DNA of 64,000 nucleotides. Origin: Chloroflexota bacterium. Lineage in GTDB: Bacteria; Chloroflexota; Anaerolineae; Aggregatilineales; J027. Position numbers and translations under genes: made by a program. Below are positions 34,057 through 44,585 of the stretch, one piece after another. The first letter of the stretch is position 1; each line of letters opens with the position of its first letter. Below the pieces are notes generated by a model. That model made no database searches and had not been told where the DNA came from. It worked only from the letters and a program-made list of their open reading frames with translations. Location: NCBI GenBank assembly GCA_024434115.1, contig QMIT01000003.1, forward strand, positions 283,282 to 347,281. Reading direction: 5' to 3'.

Positions 34057-35638
34057 TAATCACGCTTATCAAGATGTAATTCCAAAATGGCATCCCCACT
34101 ATCTCTATTTCACCGTCTTTGCCAGCGGCATGACAACCCTTGCTATCGAACTGAGTGCCTCCCGCTTATTGGGCAATATCTATGGGACAAGCAATTTGGT
34201 TTGGGCCAATATCATTGGCTTAATGCTAGTCTATCTGACTGTCGGTTATTTTCTGGGTGGGCGTTGGGCAGACCGCTCCCCCAAGTATTCGACCTTCTAC
34301 CGCATTATCATTTGGGGAGCTTTCCTCAGCGGCATTGTACCTTTAGTGGCCCGACCTGTTCTACGCGGGGCCGCCGAAGCGGTTAATGATTTGGACGCAG
34401 GTTTGGCGATTGGCTCATTTATGGGTGTACTCGTCTTGTTTTCCATTCCCGTCACGCTGCTAGGCTGTGTCTCCCCATTTGCCATCCGCCTCGCCATCAA
34501 AGAAGCGCATGATGCGGGCAAGACCAGTGGCACCCTCTATGCGGTCAGTACACTAGGAAGCATTTTAGGAACATTCGCCCCCGTTTTATTGCTTATTCCG
34601 AATCTGGGGACTGCCAAAACCTTTCTGACATTCTCAGGTGTTTTGCTGGCGATTGGATTTTTGGGGTTATTTCTGGCAGAGGGCAAAAAGGTACTGCGGC
34701 TTTTTTGGATGCCTCCCGGTCTAATTCTGCTGGCAGCACTCGTTCTTAGTGGCCCGACGCGACCCGCCCCCGACGGCATGAAGCTCCTCTATGAACGCGA
34801 CTCTGCCTACAACCTCATCCAAATTGTCGAAGATGGTGAGGGCACCCGCTATCTGCTGCTCAATGAAGGGCAGGGTTATCATTCCCAATGGAATCCCAAT
34901 GTTCAATATTATCGCCGCACATGGGATTATTTCTTAGCCGCGCCCTATTTTAATAATGCACCCTTTACTACCGCCAATGTGCAAAATATCTGCATTATCG
35001 GCTTGGCAGGCGGCACAATTGCTCATCAATATACCGATGCATATGGCCCTATCCCGATTGACGGTATCGAAATTGACCCGACCATTATTGAGGCCAGTCG
35101 CCAATATCTTGACCTCACCATGTCAAACTTGCATGTGATGATCGGCGATGGGCGCTATGAACTCAATCGCCTCGATAAAAAATACTCGGTGGTTGGGATA
35201 GATGCCTACCGCGTCCCCTATGTCCCATGGCACCTCACTACACGGGAATTTTTTGAGGAAGTCCGTGACCATCTCACCGAAAATGGAGTAGTCGTAATTA
35301 ATGTCGGGAGGACGGACACAGATCGGCGTTTGGTTGAGGCGATGACCCAGACCATGCTGCAAGTGTTCCCCACCGTGCATACGATGGATGTGCCGGATTC
35401 CTTCAACACCATTTTGGTCGCCACCCGCCAGCCCACTGTCACCGAAAACTTGGCGCGGAATATGGCACTGATTGACCAAAGCCAATATCCTCTCGTCTTT
35501 CAAACCCTAACCCTCGCATTTCAGACCCTTGTCCCGACCCAAACATCCGATGTAGTCTTTACTGATGACCACGCGCCAGTCGAAACCATTATTGACGACA
35601 TGGTGATTGATTATCTATTAGAAGGAAACACGCCCTAA
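34031..35638 (+). CDS. Membrane spermidine-synthase-like protein
   Basis: This protein of about 535 aa has N-terminal membrane helices (residues about 20-235, six or seven) and a C-terminal Rossmann domain of the spermidine-synthase type. The SAM-site-like motif is ICIIGLAGGTIAHQY, with acidic GIEIDPTIIEASRQY and GDGRYEL. Such fused MFS-like and spermidine-synthase-like proteins are common, but polyamine synthesis is unproved. The second ATG (34031) is used; an ATG at 34019 lies 12 bases earlier, and neither has a strong ribosome site. It overlaps the DUF58 gene by 26 bases and the next gene by 1. Confidence 0.83.
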   Translation: MQAQNFIRDNHAYQDVIPKWHPHYLYFTVFASGMTTLAIELSASRLLGNIYGTSNLVWANIIGLMLVYLTVGYFLGGRWADRSPKYSTFYRIIIWGAFLSGIVPLVARPVLRGAAEAVNDLDAGLAIGSFMGVLVLFSIPVTLLGCVSPFAIRLAIKEAHDAGKTSGTLYAVSTLGSILGTFAPVLLLIPNLGTAKTFLTFSGVLLAIGFLGLFLAEGKKVLRLFWMPPGLILLAALVLSGPTRPAPDGMKLLYERDSAYNLIQIVEDGEGTRYLLLNEGQGYHSQWNPNVQYYRRTWDYFLAAPYFNNAPFTTANVQNICIIGLAGGTIAHQYTDAYGPIPIDGIEIDPTIIEASRQYLDLTMSNLHVMIGDGRYELNRLDKKYSVVGIDAYRVPYVPWHLTTREFFEEVRDHLTENGVVVINVGRTDTDRRLVEAMTQTMLQVFPTVHTMDVPDSFNTILVATRQPTVTENLARNMALIDQSQYPLVFQTLTLAFQTLVPTQTSDVVFTDDHAPVETIIDDMVIDYLLEGNTP

Positions 35639-36372
35639 TGTCTGATTCACAGGCAATCTCGGTGGATGAAATCCCCTTATCATCACCTAAATCGAATATT
35701 TGGTACAAGCTGGCAATCATCCCCCAAATCGTCATTACCCTGACCCTGCCATTTATTTTGGTCTTGGGCAGTGTGCGTTTGGTCATGACTCCGGCATTTT
35801 TGCAACTGGAATATCGCCGCCCCGGTTTCCCCGAAGATTCTTTTGGCTTTTCTACCGAAGACCGTTTGAAATATGGCCCATATGGGGTACGCTACCTTAC
35901 CAACGACGCCGACATCAGCTATCTGGGTGATTTAAAAATTAACGGCGAACCGGCCTTTAAAGCCGATGAATTGCAGCATATGGAAGATGTCAAGGTCGTG
36001 ACCCGTGCCGCCTTCCAAGTGCTGCTCTTGGCTGCCGCGATATTTACGATGAGTACCATTTTACTGATACGCCAACCCGCTACGCGATTTCACATTCTGC
36101 GTGGAATTCAACAGGGGGGTGGTTTAACCATCGCGCTCATTTTGATTTTGACGGCGCTTGTGTTCATTAATTGGGACTTTTTCTTTGATACATTCCATGA
36201 AATCTTTTTTGAAGCCGGGACATGGCAATTCTATCGCAGCGACACCCTCATCCGCCTCTACCCTGAGCAGTTCTGGTTTGATGTCTCACTGGTTATTGGA
36301 GGGTTAACGATTGGCGCATCACTCTTGTGTATGGTGATTCCTCGCTGGTGGAAAAGTCGCGCCGAGCAATAA
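35638..36372 (+). CDS. DUF1461/TIGR01906 membrane protein
   Basis: This 244-aa membrane protein has about four helices (about residues 22-44, 128-150, 162-182, 212-236). An extracytoplasmic loop carries ELQHMEDVKVV, the pattern of the TIGR01906/DUF1461 family of unknown function. Overlaps the previous gene by one base (TAATG). It is part of the MoxR-to-YvcK run. Confidence 0.8.
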   Translation: MSDSQAISVDEIPLSSPKSNIWYKLAIIPQIVITLTLPFILVLGSVRLVMTPAFLQLEYRRPGFPEDSFGFSTEDRLKYGPYGVRYLTNDADISYLGDLKINGEPAFKADELQHMEDVKVVTRAAFQVLLLAAAIFTMSTILLIRQPATRFHILRGIQQGGGLTIALILILTALVFINWDFFFDTFHEIFFEAGTWQFYRSDTLIRLYPEQFWFDVSLVIGGLTIGASLLCMVIPRWWKSRAEQ

Positions 36373-36397
36373 TTTTTACTAAGGGAGTGTCTGCCCC

Positions 36398-37720
36398 ATG
36401 CGCGGCCTTCAAAAATGGATGCGGCCCGGCCTCTATATCAAGCGTTGGCTGCTGCTAATGCTGGTAGCATTGACGATTTTTAGCCTCGCCTTTGCCCAAC
36501 TGCTTCTCATTATATATAGGAACGAAGGCCGACCCGATTGGTTTACGAGTGCCACCCTCGGTTTTTTAACGCCGGGGTTGCGCGGGGTGTTTTTGATTGT
36601 CATCGGCATATTATTTTTTGCATTAGCCCTACGTGGCCTCAATCGCTCATTATTTGGCCCCATCTTTTCATCCCACAGCCTAAGCCAATGGGCCGATATT
36701 GTCCAGTCTCGTCAGCAATTGCGTCAGAGGCTGCGAGTAGTCGCGCTTGGCGGTGGTACCGGCTTACCAAGCGCCCTGCGTGCGATGAAAACCGAAACCA
36801 GCAACATCACCGCCGTTGTCACGATGTCTGACGATGGTGGCAGTTCGGGCCGATTGCGCCGCGATTTAGGCGTCCAACCCCCCGGTGATCTCCGCAATAA
36901 TTTAACAGCATTGGCCCGTGATGAAGCCCTGATGACCCAGCTTTTTAATTATCGTTTTGAAATGGGCGAATTGGCAGGTCACAGCTTCGGTAACTTATTT
37001 CTTGCTGCGCTGGTTGGCATCAAGGGCAGCATGGATGAGGCAGTGCTGGCAGCAGGCCGTGTCTTGGACATTCAAGGTCGTGTTCTCCCCTGCACCCTAA
37101 CCCATGTCACATTGGTTGCCAAAACCCGCCATCGGGAAACGGGCGAATTGGAACAAATTAAAGGCGAGTCCCTTATACCCCGTCCAGAGGCTACCATCGA
37201 ACGAGTGTCGCTTGAACCACAATGGGCCAGAGCCATGCCGGAAGTCATGCGTACCTTACTAGCCGCTGATCTCATCATCATTGGGCCGGGCAGCCTCTAC
37301 ACCAGTATCCTCCCAAACCTATTGGTCAACGGTGTCACCGAAGCCATCCGCGCCAGCAATGCTCTCAAGGTCTATGTGTGCAATATCGCCACTCAGCCGG
37401 GAGAAACTGAGCATTATTCAGTCACCGATCATGTGGTGGCCCTTGAACAGCATATTGGCGAACACCTCTTTGATGTGATTATTGCCAATAATCATTTCCC
37501 AATCGAAAATGCTGGCCCCAATACCATCTATGTTCGACCTGCACTGTCCAATCATCCCATCAATCAGAGGTATTATCTGGCCTATGCCGATTTGACCGAT
37601 GACGAGCGCCCTTGGCGGCACAGTCCGGAAAAATTACGCGCTGTCTTACTAAGTTTGCCCCCCGCGTCTCAGCGAATTGCACAATCCGAAGGGGAGGGCA
37701 AAGTTGCGAGTCTAGGATAA
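36398..37720 (+). CDS. yvcK: YvcK/GlmR-like gluconeogenesis factor, membrane form
   Basis: This 440-aa protein has two N-terminal membrane helices (about residues 17-37 and 52-72) and a CofD-like YvcK domain (about 108-420). Motifs are VVALGGGTGLPSALRAM, TMSDDGGSSGRLRRDLG and GDLRNNLTALA. YvcK/GlmR in Bacillus links carbon use to wall-precursor supply and binds UDP-GlcNAc. It is a target of PASTA-type Ser/Thr kinases there and in mycobacteria. A Ser/Thr kinase lies 2.5 kb downstream. The added membrane anchor sets it apart from the soluble Bacillus form. GGGAGTG precedes the ATG. Confidence 0.9.
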   Translation: MRGLQKWMRPGLYIKRWLLLMLVALTIFSLAFAQLLLIIYRNEGRPDWFTSATLGFLTPGLRGVFLIVIGILFFALALRGLNRSLFGPIFSSHSLSQWADIVQSRQQLRQRLRVVALGGGTGLPSALRAMKTETSNITAVVTMSDDGGSSGRLRRDLGVQPPGDLRNNLTALARDEALMTQLFNYRFEMGELAGHSFGNLFLAALVGIKGSMDEAVLAAGRVLDIQGRVLPCTLTHVTLVAKTRHRETGELEQIKGESLIPRPEATIERVSLEPQWARAMPEVMRTLLAADLIIIGPGSLYTSILPNLLVNGVTEAIRASNALKVYVCNIATQPGETEHYSVTDHVVALEQHIGEHLFDVIIANNHFPIENAGPNTIYVRPALSNHPINQRYYLAYADLTDDERPWRHSPEKLRAVLLSLPPASQRIAQSEGEGKVASLG

Positions 37721-37756
37721 AATCATTGGGCCGAAGTAAAATATCGGCACGCCTAG

Positions 37757-38788
<1,032 letters not shown>

Positions 38789-38798
38789 TTGCGTATTC

Positions 38799-38819
38799 GG
38801 ATGGGTCAAAAGCCCATCC
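38799..38819 (+). other. Hairpin after gap
   Basis: GGATGGG (38799-38805) and CCCATCC (38813-38819) form a 7-bp stem with a 7-base loop, without a T tract. It sits between the gap stop and the terminator. Confidence 0.4.
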
Positions 38820-38849
38820 CTGCGAGAATTTCTAAACTTTCTACGTAGG

Positions 38850-38871
38850 GGCGGGTCAACCCGCCTTTTTT
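38850..38871 (+). terminator. Rho-independent terminator between gap and pgk
   Basis: GGCGGGT (38850-38856) pairs with ACCCGCC (38859-38865) with a tight loop, followed by TTTTTT. The flanking CTACGTAGGGGCGGGTCAACCCGCC resembles half of a well-known dispersed palindromic repeat found in several bacterial phyla; that resemblance is from memory. Confidence 0.65.
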
Positions 38872-38895
38872 GTTGACTGCAATGGAGTGCAGAAT

Positions 38896-40083
38896 ATGAA
38901 CAAAAAAACGATTCGTGATATTGATCTCAAAAACAAACGGGTATTGGTACGGGTGGACTTTAACGTCCCCCTCGAAGGCAGCACCGTCACCGACGATACT
39001 CGTGTCCGGGAATCTGTTCCCACCCTCAAATACATCCTTGAGCAAAAACCCAAAGCCGTCATCTTGATGTCGCACTTGGGTCGTCCAAAGGGGGGGCCAG
39101 ACCCGAAATATTCACTTAAGCCAGTGGTACCTGTCCTGCAAAAATACATCACCGCCCCCATCGCCTTTGCGGAAGATTGCATTGGCCCAGTTGCAGAAAA
39201 AGCCGTCGCCCAATTGCCTGCGGGGGGTGTGCTGCTGCTGGAAAACACTCGTTTTTACCCCGGTGAGGAGAAAAACGACATGGACATCGCCAAGCAACTT
39301 GCGGCGCTTGGGGACGTATATGTAAATGACGCCTTTGGTTCAGCCCATCGTGCCCACTCCAGTACCGAAGGGGTGGCCCGGTTGCTGCCAGCAGTCGCAG
39401 GATTCCTAATGGAAAAGGAACTCGACTTTTTGGTAAATGCAATTGAAAAACCCGAACGTCCTTTTGTGGCGATTTTGGGTGGCGCAAAGGTCTCCGGCAA
39501 GATTCAGGTGATCGAGGCGCTGTTGAGCAAGGTGGACAAGCTGCTGATTGGTGGCGGGATGGCAAATACGTTCTTCAAAGCCAAAGGGTGGAATGTCGGC
39601 GATTCGCTGGTTGAGGACGACGCCCTTGATCTGGCCCGCAGTTTGATGGAAAAAGCAGGCGACAAGTTGGTACTGCCGCGTGAAGTAGTCATCGCCGATG
39701 CTTTTAGCAATGACGCCAAATCGGTTTCGATTCCAGCCGGTGAAGATGTACCAACCGGTTGGCGTATTATGGACATCGGCCCCGGGGCGATTAAGGCGTA
39801 TGAGGCTGAACTCGCCAAAGCCAAGACCGTTGTTTGGAATGGGCCAATGGGCGTAAATGAAATGTCGAATTTTGCCAAAGGCACGGTTGAACTCGCCAAG
39901 ATTTTGGCTGTCCTGACTGGCAAAGGGACAAAGACCATCATCGGTGGGGGGGACTCTGCCGCTGCTGTAAATGATGCTGGGGTCGCCGACAAGATGACCC
40001 ATATCAGCACAGGTGGTGGGGCCAGCCTTGAACTATTGGAAGGCAAAGCCCTACCGGGTGTCGTGGCATTGAATGACCGCTAA
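38896..40083 (+). CDS. pgk: Phosphoglycerate kinase
   Basis: This 395-aa enzyme transfers phosphate from 1,3-bisphosphoglycerate to ADP. Visible are [24 protein letters not shown], the hinge-side [10 protein letters not shown] and the C-terminal GGGDSAAAV and [14 protein letters not shown] motifs. Length is normal (about 395 aa). The ATG at 38896 has GGAG 8 bases upstream; the GTG at 38887 is the less likely start. Confidence 0.97.
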   Translation: MNKKTIRDIDLKNKRVLVRVDFNVPLEGSTVTDDTRVRESVPTLKYILEQKPKAVILMSHLGRPKGGPDPKYSLKPVVPVLQKYITAPIAFAEDCIGPVAEKAVAQLPAGGVLLLENTRFYPGEEKNDMDIAKQLAALGDVYVNDAFGSAHRAHSSTEGVARLLPAVAGFLMEKELDFLVNAIEKPERPFVAILGGAKVSGKIQVIEALLSKVDKLLIGGGMANTFFKAKGWNVGDSLVEDDALDLARSLMEKAGDKLVLPREVVIADAFSNDAKSVSIPAGEDVPTGWRIMDIGPGAIKAYEAELAKAKTVVWNGPMGVNEMSNFAKGTVELAKILAVLTGKGTKTIIGGGDSAAAVNDAGVADKMTHISTGGGASLELLEGKALPGVVALNDR

Positions 40084-40109
40084 TTTTACAAACCAATGAC
40101 CTCAAAGGG

Positions 40110-40139
40110 TTGTTTGGTTAACAATTTCCGGTCTATAAT
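40110..40139 (+). promoter_or_regulatory. Promoter for kinase-tpiA unit
   Basis: TTGTTT (40110-40115), 18 bases, TATAAT (40134-40139). The -10 is perfect, the -35 matches in the first three bases. Transcripts would start near 40146, at the base of a leader hairpin. Confidence 0.55.
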
Positions 40140-40144
40140 GCCCA

Positions 40145-40175
40145 GCAGGGGTGGTCCCAAACCAACTGCCCCTGC
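40145..40175 (+). other. Leader hairpin before kinase gene
   Basis: GCAGGGG (40145-40151) pairs with CCCCTGC (40169-40175), and TGGT (40152-40155) with ACCA (40161-40164), leaving a 5-base loop and a 4-base bulge. It lies at the probable 5' end of the mRNA. No T tract follows, so it may affect stability or translation rather than termination. Confidence 0.45.
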
Positions 40176-40230
40176 GACGGGCATTTAAATTGTTTACGGT
40201 TATTGATAGGGAGGAGGGACAGCGGCCCCC

Positions 40231-42111
40231 ATGAGTTTTACAATCGGACAAACCGTTGGCCCATATACAGTTATTGAGCAGTTGGGGCAAGGCGGCATGG
40301 CGACGGTCTATAAGGCGTTTCATGCCAATCTAAGCCGCTATGTCGCCATCAAAGTGCTGCATGTCGCCTTTAGCAGCGACGAGGGTTTTCAAGAACGCTT
40401 TCGGCGTGAGGCGCAAATTGTCGGACGGTTGGATCATCCCCATATCGTGCCGATTTTTGACTATGCCATGCAAGAAAACCAGCCCTACTTGGTCATGAAA
40501 TTTATCGAAGGACAGACGCTTAAACAAGATTTGCGTGCTGAACGCCTCACGTTGCAGGAAGTCACCCGGATCATGACGGCAGTGGCCGACGCGCTGGATT
40601 ATGCTCACCGCAATGACGTGCTGCACCGTGATGTCAAACCCTCGAATATCATTGTTGATCGAGACGGCGTCCCTTACCTGACCGATTTTGGCTTGGCCCG
40701 CATCGCCAGTTCAGGTGAATCTACGCTCAGTCAAGATATGATGTTGGGCACACCCCAATATATCTCGCCGGAACAAGCGCAGGGACGACGCGATCTTGGC
40801 CCCAGCACGGACATCTATTCACTTGGGGTGGTTCTATATGAACTCGTCGTCGGGCGTGTACCCTTCACTGCCGATACTCCCTACGCTATCATTCACGATC
40901 ATATCTATAAATCTCTCCCTTTGCCAAGCCGGGTCAACCCTGCGGTGCCGGAATCCGTAGAGCGTGTATTGCTGAAGGCGTTGGCGAAAAACCCTGAAGA
41001 TCGTTATCGCACCGCTGGTGAAATGATTCAGGCATTTAAGGCCGCCGTTGCCGAAGGCCGCATGAGTGAACTCAGCCGCCAAATGGTGCGACCCGAAGCC
41101 TTCGCTGAATCCAACTATGTAACAGCCCCGTCCTATGCTCCCCCCGGTTATACGGGCCAACCCATCCCGCAAATGATGTCTACTCCTGTGCCAATTTCAA
41201 CCGGGCAGTTGCAAATGACCCCGGCAGGCATGGTGGTGACGGGCAGTTCGGCTACGCGGAAAAACAAACGGCGCGGGAACGGTGCGGCATGGGCATTGGG
41301 GGGATGTTTTGTGTTTATCTGTGCCTGTATACTTTCTACTGGGTTGATATTTTCGGCGTTTGGCGACGAGCGTTTTAAGCAGAATGGGGTCAGTGAGGCC
41401 AGCGGCGAAACAGACCTGCTCGACCTATCTGATTTTGCAGCGGGGGTACAGGATGCGGTTCGACTGGAAGATGCTGAAGCCCTCGTCGAGACTCACCCCA
41501 ACGACCCGGCAGCCTATTTTGTTCTTGCACTAGCTTATCTGGACGCAGGTAATCCCAACAAAGCCGCCGAAGCTGTGCAATCGGCTGTCGCTCTGAATCC
41601 GACGGTGGATACCATACTAGAAGCAGCCGAGGTCGCCGCAGCACGCGGTTATGACGACGAAGCAACCTCATTACTGGCTTCCACCTTAGCTGAAAATCAA
41701 AATGACCCGGTGGTGCGTAATGAGGCAGGGGGGTATCTTTATACACAGGCGTTCAATGCCAAACCGGACGACGTAGCGGTATTTTGTGAGATTCTAGGGC
41801 TGTATCCTGATTATGCCGTGTTTCAAGCCATGATGGGCCAAGCCCTGATCTCTGCCAGCACGATTCCGCGTCGGGCTGCCGTTCCTCAACGTTGCCCGGT
41901 TGAAAGTGGTACCAGCGCCGAAGAACTCATATTAAAGGCCACCGCCCAAACGCCGGAATACGCCGAGGCCTCCTTTGTGCTGGGGAACTATTATGAGGCC
42001 ATTGACGAGCTGGACACCGCCAAAGAACAGTGGAACTTAGCCCTAGCCATGCCAAATGCACCTGCATGGGTGCGTGAACGAGCGCAAATCAAATTATCCA
42101 ACAGTGAATAA
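40231..42111 (+). CDS. Membrane Ser/Thr protein kinase with TPR-like tail
   Basis: This 626-aa Hanks-type kinase has its catalytic domain at about residues 12-270. It shows the G-loop LGQGGMATVYKA, VAIKVL, the catalytic HRDVKPSNI, DFGLARI and GTPQYISPEQ. A linker leads to one membrane helix (about 355-378). The outside part (about 395-626) is made of TPR-like helical repeats (AYFVLALAYLDAGNPNKAAEA, AEASFVLGNYYEAIDELDTAKEQW). No PASTA domains are present. It sits between pgk and tpiA, so glycolytic enzymes or nearby YvcK are candidate targets (inference). AGGGAGGAGGG lies upstream of the ATG. Confidence 0.92.
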   Translation: MSFTIGQTVGPYTVIEQLGQGGMATVYKAFHANLSRYVAIKVLHVAFSSDEGFQERFRREAQIVGRLDHPHIVPIFDYAMQENQPYLVMKFIEGQTLKQDLRAERLTLQEVTRIMTAVADALDYAHRNDVLHRDVKPSNIIVDRDGVPYLTDFGLARIASSGESTLSQDMMLGTPQYISPEQAQGRRDLGPSTDIYSLGVVLYELVVGRVPFTADTPYAIIHDHIYKSLPLPSRVNPAVPESVERVLLKALAKNPEDRYRTAGEMIQAFKAAVAEGRMSELSRQMVRPEAFAESNYVTAPSYAPPGYTGQPIPQMMSTPVPISTGQLQMTPAGMVVTGSSATRKNKRRGNGAAWALGGCFVFICACILSTGLIFSAFGDERFKQNGVSEASGETDLLDLSDFAAGVQDAVRLEDAEALVETHPNDPAAYFVLALAYLDAGNPNKAAEAVQSAVALNPTVDTILEAAEVAAARGYDDEATSLLASTLAENQNDPVVRNEAGGYLYTQAFNAKPDDVAVFCEILGLYPDYAVFQAMMGQALISASTIPRRAAVPQRCPVESGTSAEELILKATAQTPEYAEASFVLGNYYEAIDELDTAKEQWNLALAMPNAPAWVRERAQIKLSNSE

Positions 42112-42143
42112 GTTTATCCGTTTTGCATTTTGAGGAGTCTCTC

Positions 42144-42917
42144 ATGAGAGTGCCGATTATCGCCGGCAATTGGAAAATGAATAAAACCCCGGCGGAAGCA
42201 TTGGAATTTGTGAACAGTTTAAAAGATGAACTGAGCCGCTTGACTCAGATTGAACGGGTTGTGTGCCCGCCCTACCTTGCGATTCCTTTTGTCAGCAAGG
42301 CACTTAAGGGAACGGGGATTGGCGTTGGCGCACAAGATGTTCATTGGAAAGACAGCGGGGCATTTACCAGCAGTATCGCTCCCAATATGCTAGTAGGACT
42401 CGCCGAATACACGATTATCGGTCACTCCGAAACCCGCCAATATCTCGGTGTTACGGATGTACAAGTCAACAAAAAAACCAAAGCCGCCCTTGCTAATGGC
42501 CTCAAACCGATTGTCGCCATCGGTGAAACCCTTGAACAAAACGAACGGGGCGAAACAGAAGCAGTATGCAGCAGCCAATTACGGGCCGCATTGGAAGACA
42601 TCACGCCTGAAGAAACCCAGAATATCATCATCGCGTATGAGCCTGTTTGGGCGATCGGCACCGGCAAAAATGCCACACCCGAGCAAGCCCAAGATATTAT
42701 CGGCAACGTCGTCCGCCAAACCCTGATTGAGCTTTACGGACGCGATGTGGCACAAACGATCCGTATTCAATATGGTGGCAGCATGAATCCGGCCAACTGT
42801 GGAGATTTGATGAAGCAACCTGATATTGACGGCGGATTAATTGGTGGGGCATCCCTCAAGAAGGACGATTTCCTTGCCCTGATGCGAATTTCCATTGAAG
42901 CCAAAGGTCTAGCGTAA
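42144..42917 (+). CDS. tpiA: Triosephosphate isomerase
   Basis: This 257-aa TIM-barrel enzyme interconverts dihydroxyacetone phosphate and glyceraldehyde 3-phosphate. Motifs are AGNWKMNKTP (Asn, Lys), IIGHSETR (catalytic His), AYEPVWAIGTG (catalytic Glu and loop 6) and QYGGSMNPAN. The ATG at 42144 has GAGGAG upstream; an earlier start at 42123 lacks support. It follows the kinase gene by 32 bases, so the two are probably co-transcribed. Confidence 0.96.
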   Translation: MRVPIIAGNWKMNKTPAEALEFVNSLKDELSRLTQIERVVCPPYLAIPFVSKALKGTGIGVGAQDVHWKDSGAFTSSIAPNMLVGLAEYTIIGHSETRQYLGVTDVQVNKKTKAALANGLKPIVAIGETLEQNERGETEAVCSSQLRAALEDITPEETQNIIIAYEPVWAIGTGKNATPEQAQDIIGNVVRQTLIELYGRDVAQTIRIQYGGSMNPANCGDLMKQPDIDGGLIGGASLKKDDFLALMRISIEAKGLA

Positions 42918-42932
42918 TCACTGAGGAAGCCA

Positions 42933-44441
42933 ATGGACGTCACCAGTTTGATTGCCCCTTGGCTGACCCTGCTGGGCATCCTCATTCCGCTGATTTACGC
43001 GGAACGCTGGATTCACCAGCATATGTATGGGGTGGGCTATTTGCTCACCCTTGATAAAGCACAGGCCACTGGTTTTTACTACATAATCTTTTTCCCCGGC
43101 GTTTTAGTCCACGAAGTAATTCAGTGGCTCGTCGCTGGGGCGCTCAATGTCAAAGTCAAAAAAATCAACTCCTACCCGAAAACACAAGAAAACGGCACCA
43201 TCCGCTACGATTTTGTGGTCATTGAGCAGACTTCGCGTTTCAAGGCCATGCTCATCGGCGGCCTACCATTTGTCATCGCTGGGGTCATCGTCTATTACCT
43301 AAGCACTTCCATTTTGGAACTGGATGCCCTCCTTGCGGCGATTGGCACGGGCGATTTAAATCAAATCGGACGCGGCATTAAGGAGTTTTTGAAAACGGGT
43401 GATGTCTGGTTGTGGCTCTATTTGATGTTCTCCCTCAGTAATGGCATGATCCCAACCAAAGAAGATCGGCAGGGTTGGTTTTTGATTCTTGGCGCAGCGG
43501 CAGGGATCACTATTGCCATGTTGTTTCTCGGATTCGATGTTTTTGTCACCAAAACCTTATCTGGCCCGATAGCCCATGCCCTAGAACTCGTCAGCACGGC
43601 CCTGATTGCCATACTGTTTATAGATGTCGTATTTGGCTTCGCGTTAGCCTTGTTTGAAAGCGGGTTGGAGCGATGGCGCGGCCAAAAAATGAACTACAAT
43701 ACCGAGCAGCGCGTCAAATCCAAAGCCGAACAGCAGCGTGAACCCGGCAGCAATATTCCGTTACCCAAAGGCACTCCAATTCCCTCTATCTATCGGCTTG
43801 ACCTGCCCGTTCCACCTATACCAACCAAGCGACCTGCCAAGCCTGCGCCTTCTGCTAGCCCTACCTTCGCAGGCACTCCTGCTCGACCAGCATCTGCTCC
43901 GATGTTTAACCGTCCAACGCCTAGTCCAACGGCAGACGAAGCGCCGTCCCGACCCACGCCATCCTTCCCCCGGCCAGAATCCAAAACCGACGAGCAGCCC
44001 CAAGTACGGCCCGCGTTTCAACCACCAGCACGACCCAGTTTTGCCGAAAAATCGGTGGAAATTCCGGCTGCCACACCTGAAAAATCGGAAACATCGGAAC
44101 AACCTGCCATGCCCACACGCCCCGCCGCTCCAACCTTTACTCCACGTGCGGCCCCCAGTGGAGATACGGGCCGTCCACCCGCCGTAGCTCCATTTCGGCG
44201 ATCAGGGGCAGATGAAAATGAGGAATCATCTTCGGCCACACGCGATCAATTACTTGGTGGCCGCACATTCAATCGGCCCACACCTCCAAGTGGTGATCCA
44301 ACCCCACCCCGCAGACCCCTATCTCCCAATAATCCTCCCACTGACAAGGACGATGATGAAAATACCTCGCGGGTCATTGGGCGCAAGCCACCCGATAATG
44401 ACACGAATGAGGTACAATATGTGGACATTGATGACGTATGA
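42933..44441 (+). CDS. Membrane protein with M50-like HExxQ and Pro-rich tail
   Basis: This 502-aa protein has about six membrane segments in the first 250 residues. The segment FFPGVLVHEVIQWLVAGALN (about residues 50-69) has the site-2 protease layout in which HExxH binds zinc, but the second His is Gln (HEVIQ). The fold may therefore be catalytically altered. From about residue 250 to the end the chain is rich in Pro, Thr, Ser and Arg, likely disordered. No function is assigned. The start is 15 bases after tpiA with TGAGGAAGCC upstream. It could be a pseudoprotease or a remote unrelated membrane family. Confidence 0.7.
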   Translation: MDVTSLIAPWLTLLGILIPLIYAERWIHQHMYGVGYLLTLDKAQATGFYYIIFFPGVLVHEVIQWLVAGALNVKVKKINSYPKTQENGTIRYDFVVIEQTSRFKAMLIGGLPFVIAGVIVYYLSTSILELDALLAAIGTGDLNQIGRGIKEFLKTGDVWLWLYLMFSLSNGMIPTKEDRQGWFLILGAAAGITIAMLFLGFDVFVTKTLSGPIAHALELVSTALIAILFIDVVFGFALALFESGLERWRGQKMNYNTEQRVKSKAEQQREPGSNIPLPKGTPIPSIYRLDLPVPPIPTKRPAKPAPSASPTFAGTPARPASAPMFNRPTPSPTADEAPSRPTPSFPRPESKTDEQPQVRPAFQPPARPSFAEKSVEIPAATPEKSETSEQPAMPTRPAAPTFTPRAAPSGDTGRPPAVAPFRRSGADENEESSSATRDQLLGGRTFNRPTPPSGDPTPPRRPLSPNNPPTDKDDDENTSRVIGRKPPDNDTNEVQYVDIDDV

Positions 44442-44514
44442 TTGGGTTGGGGCCTAAATTCTTACCTTTCGTTGACTTCACACAACCCAGTACGTTTTCG
44501 CCTGTCGGCCAACG

Positions 44515-44523
44515 TGTTATAGT
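44515..44523 (+). promoter_or_regulatory. Extended -10 promoter for BMP importer
   Basis: TGTTATAGT is an extended -10 (TGn + TATAGT). The -35 region is weak (TTTTCG at about 44495). The transcript would carry a leader of about 55 bases before the ATG at 44586. Confidence 0.45.
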
Positions 44524-44585
44524 TGACCTACAGTATCAAAAATGAACGTTTTAAAAGGGATTATGCAGGAGAGATAAATAAAGCT

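Noticed and set aside
40134..40140. TATAATG as a start codon context for a small ORF
   Set aside because: The ATG here belongs to a -10 element and has no ribosome site or coding frame of note.
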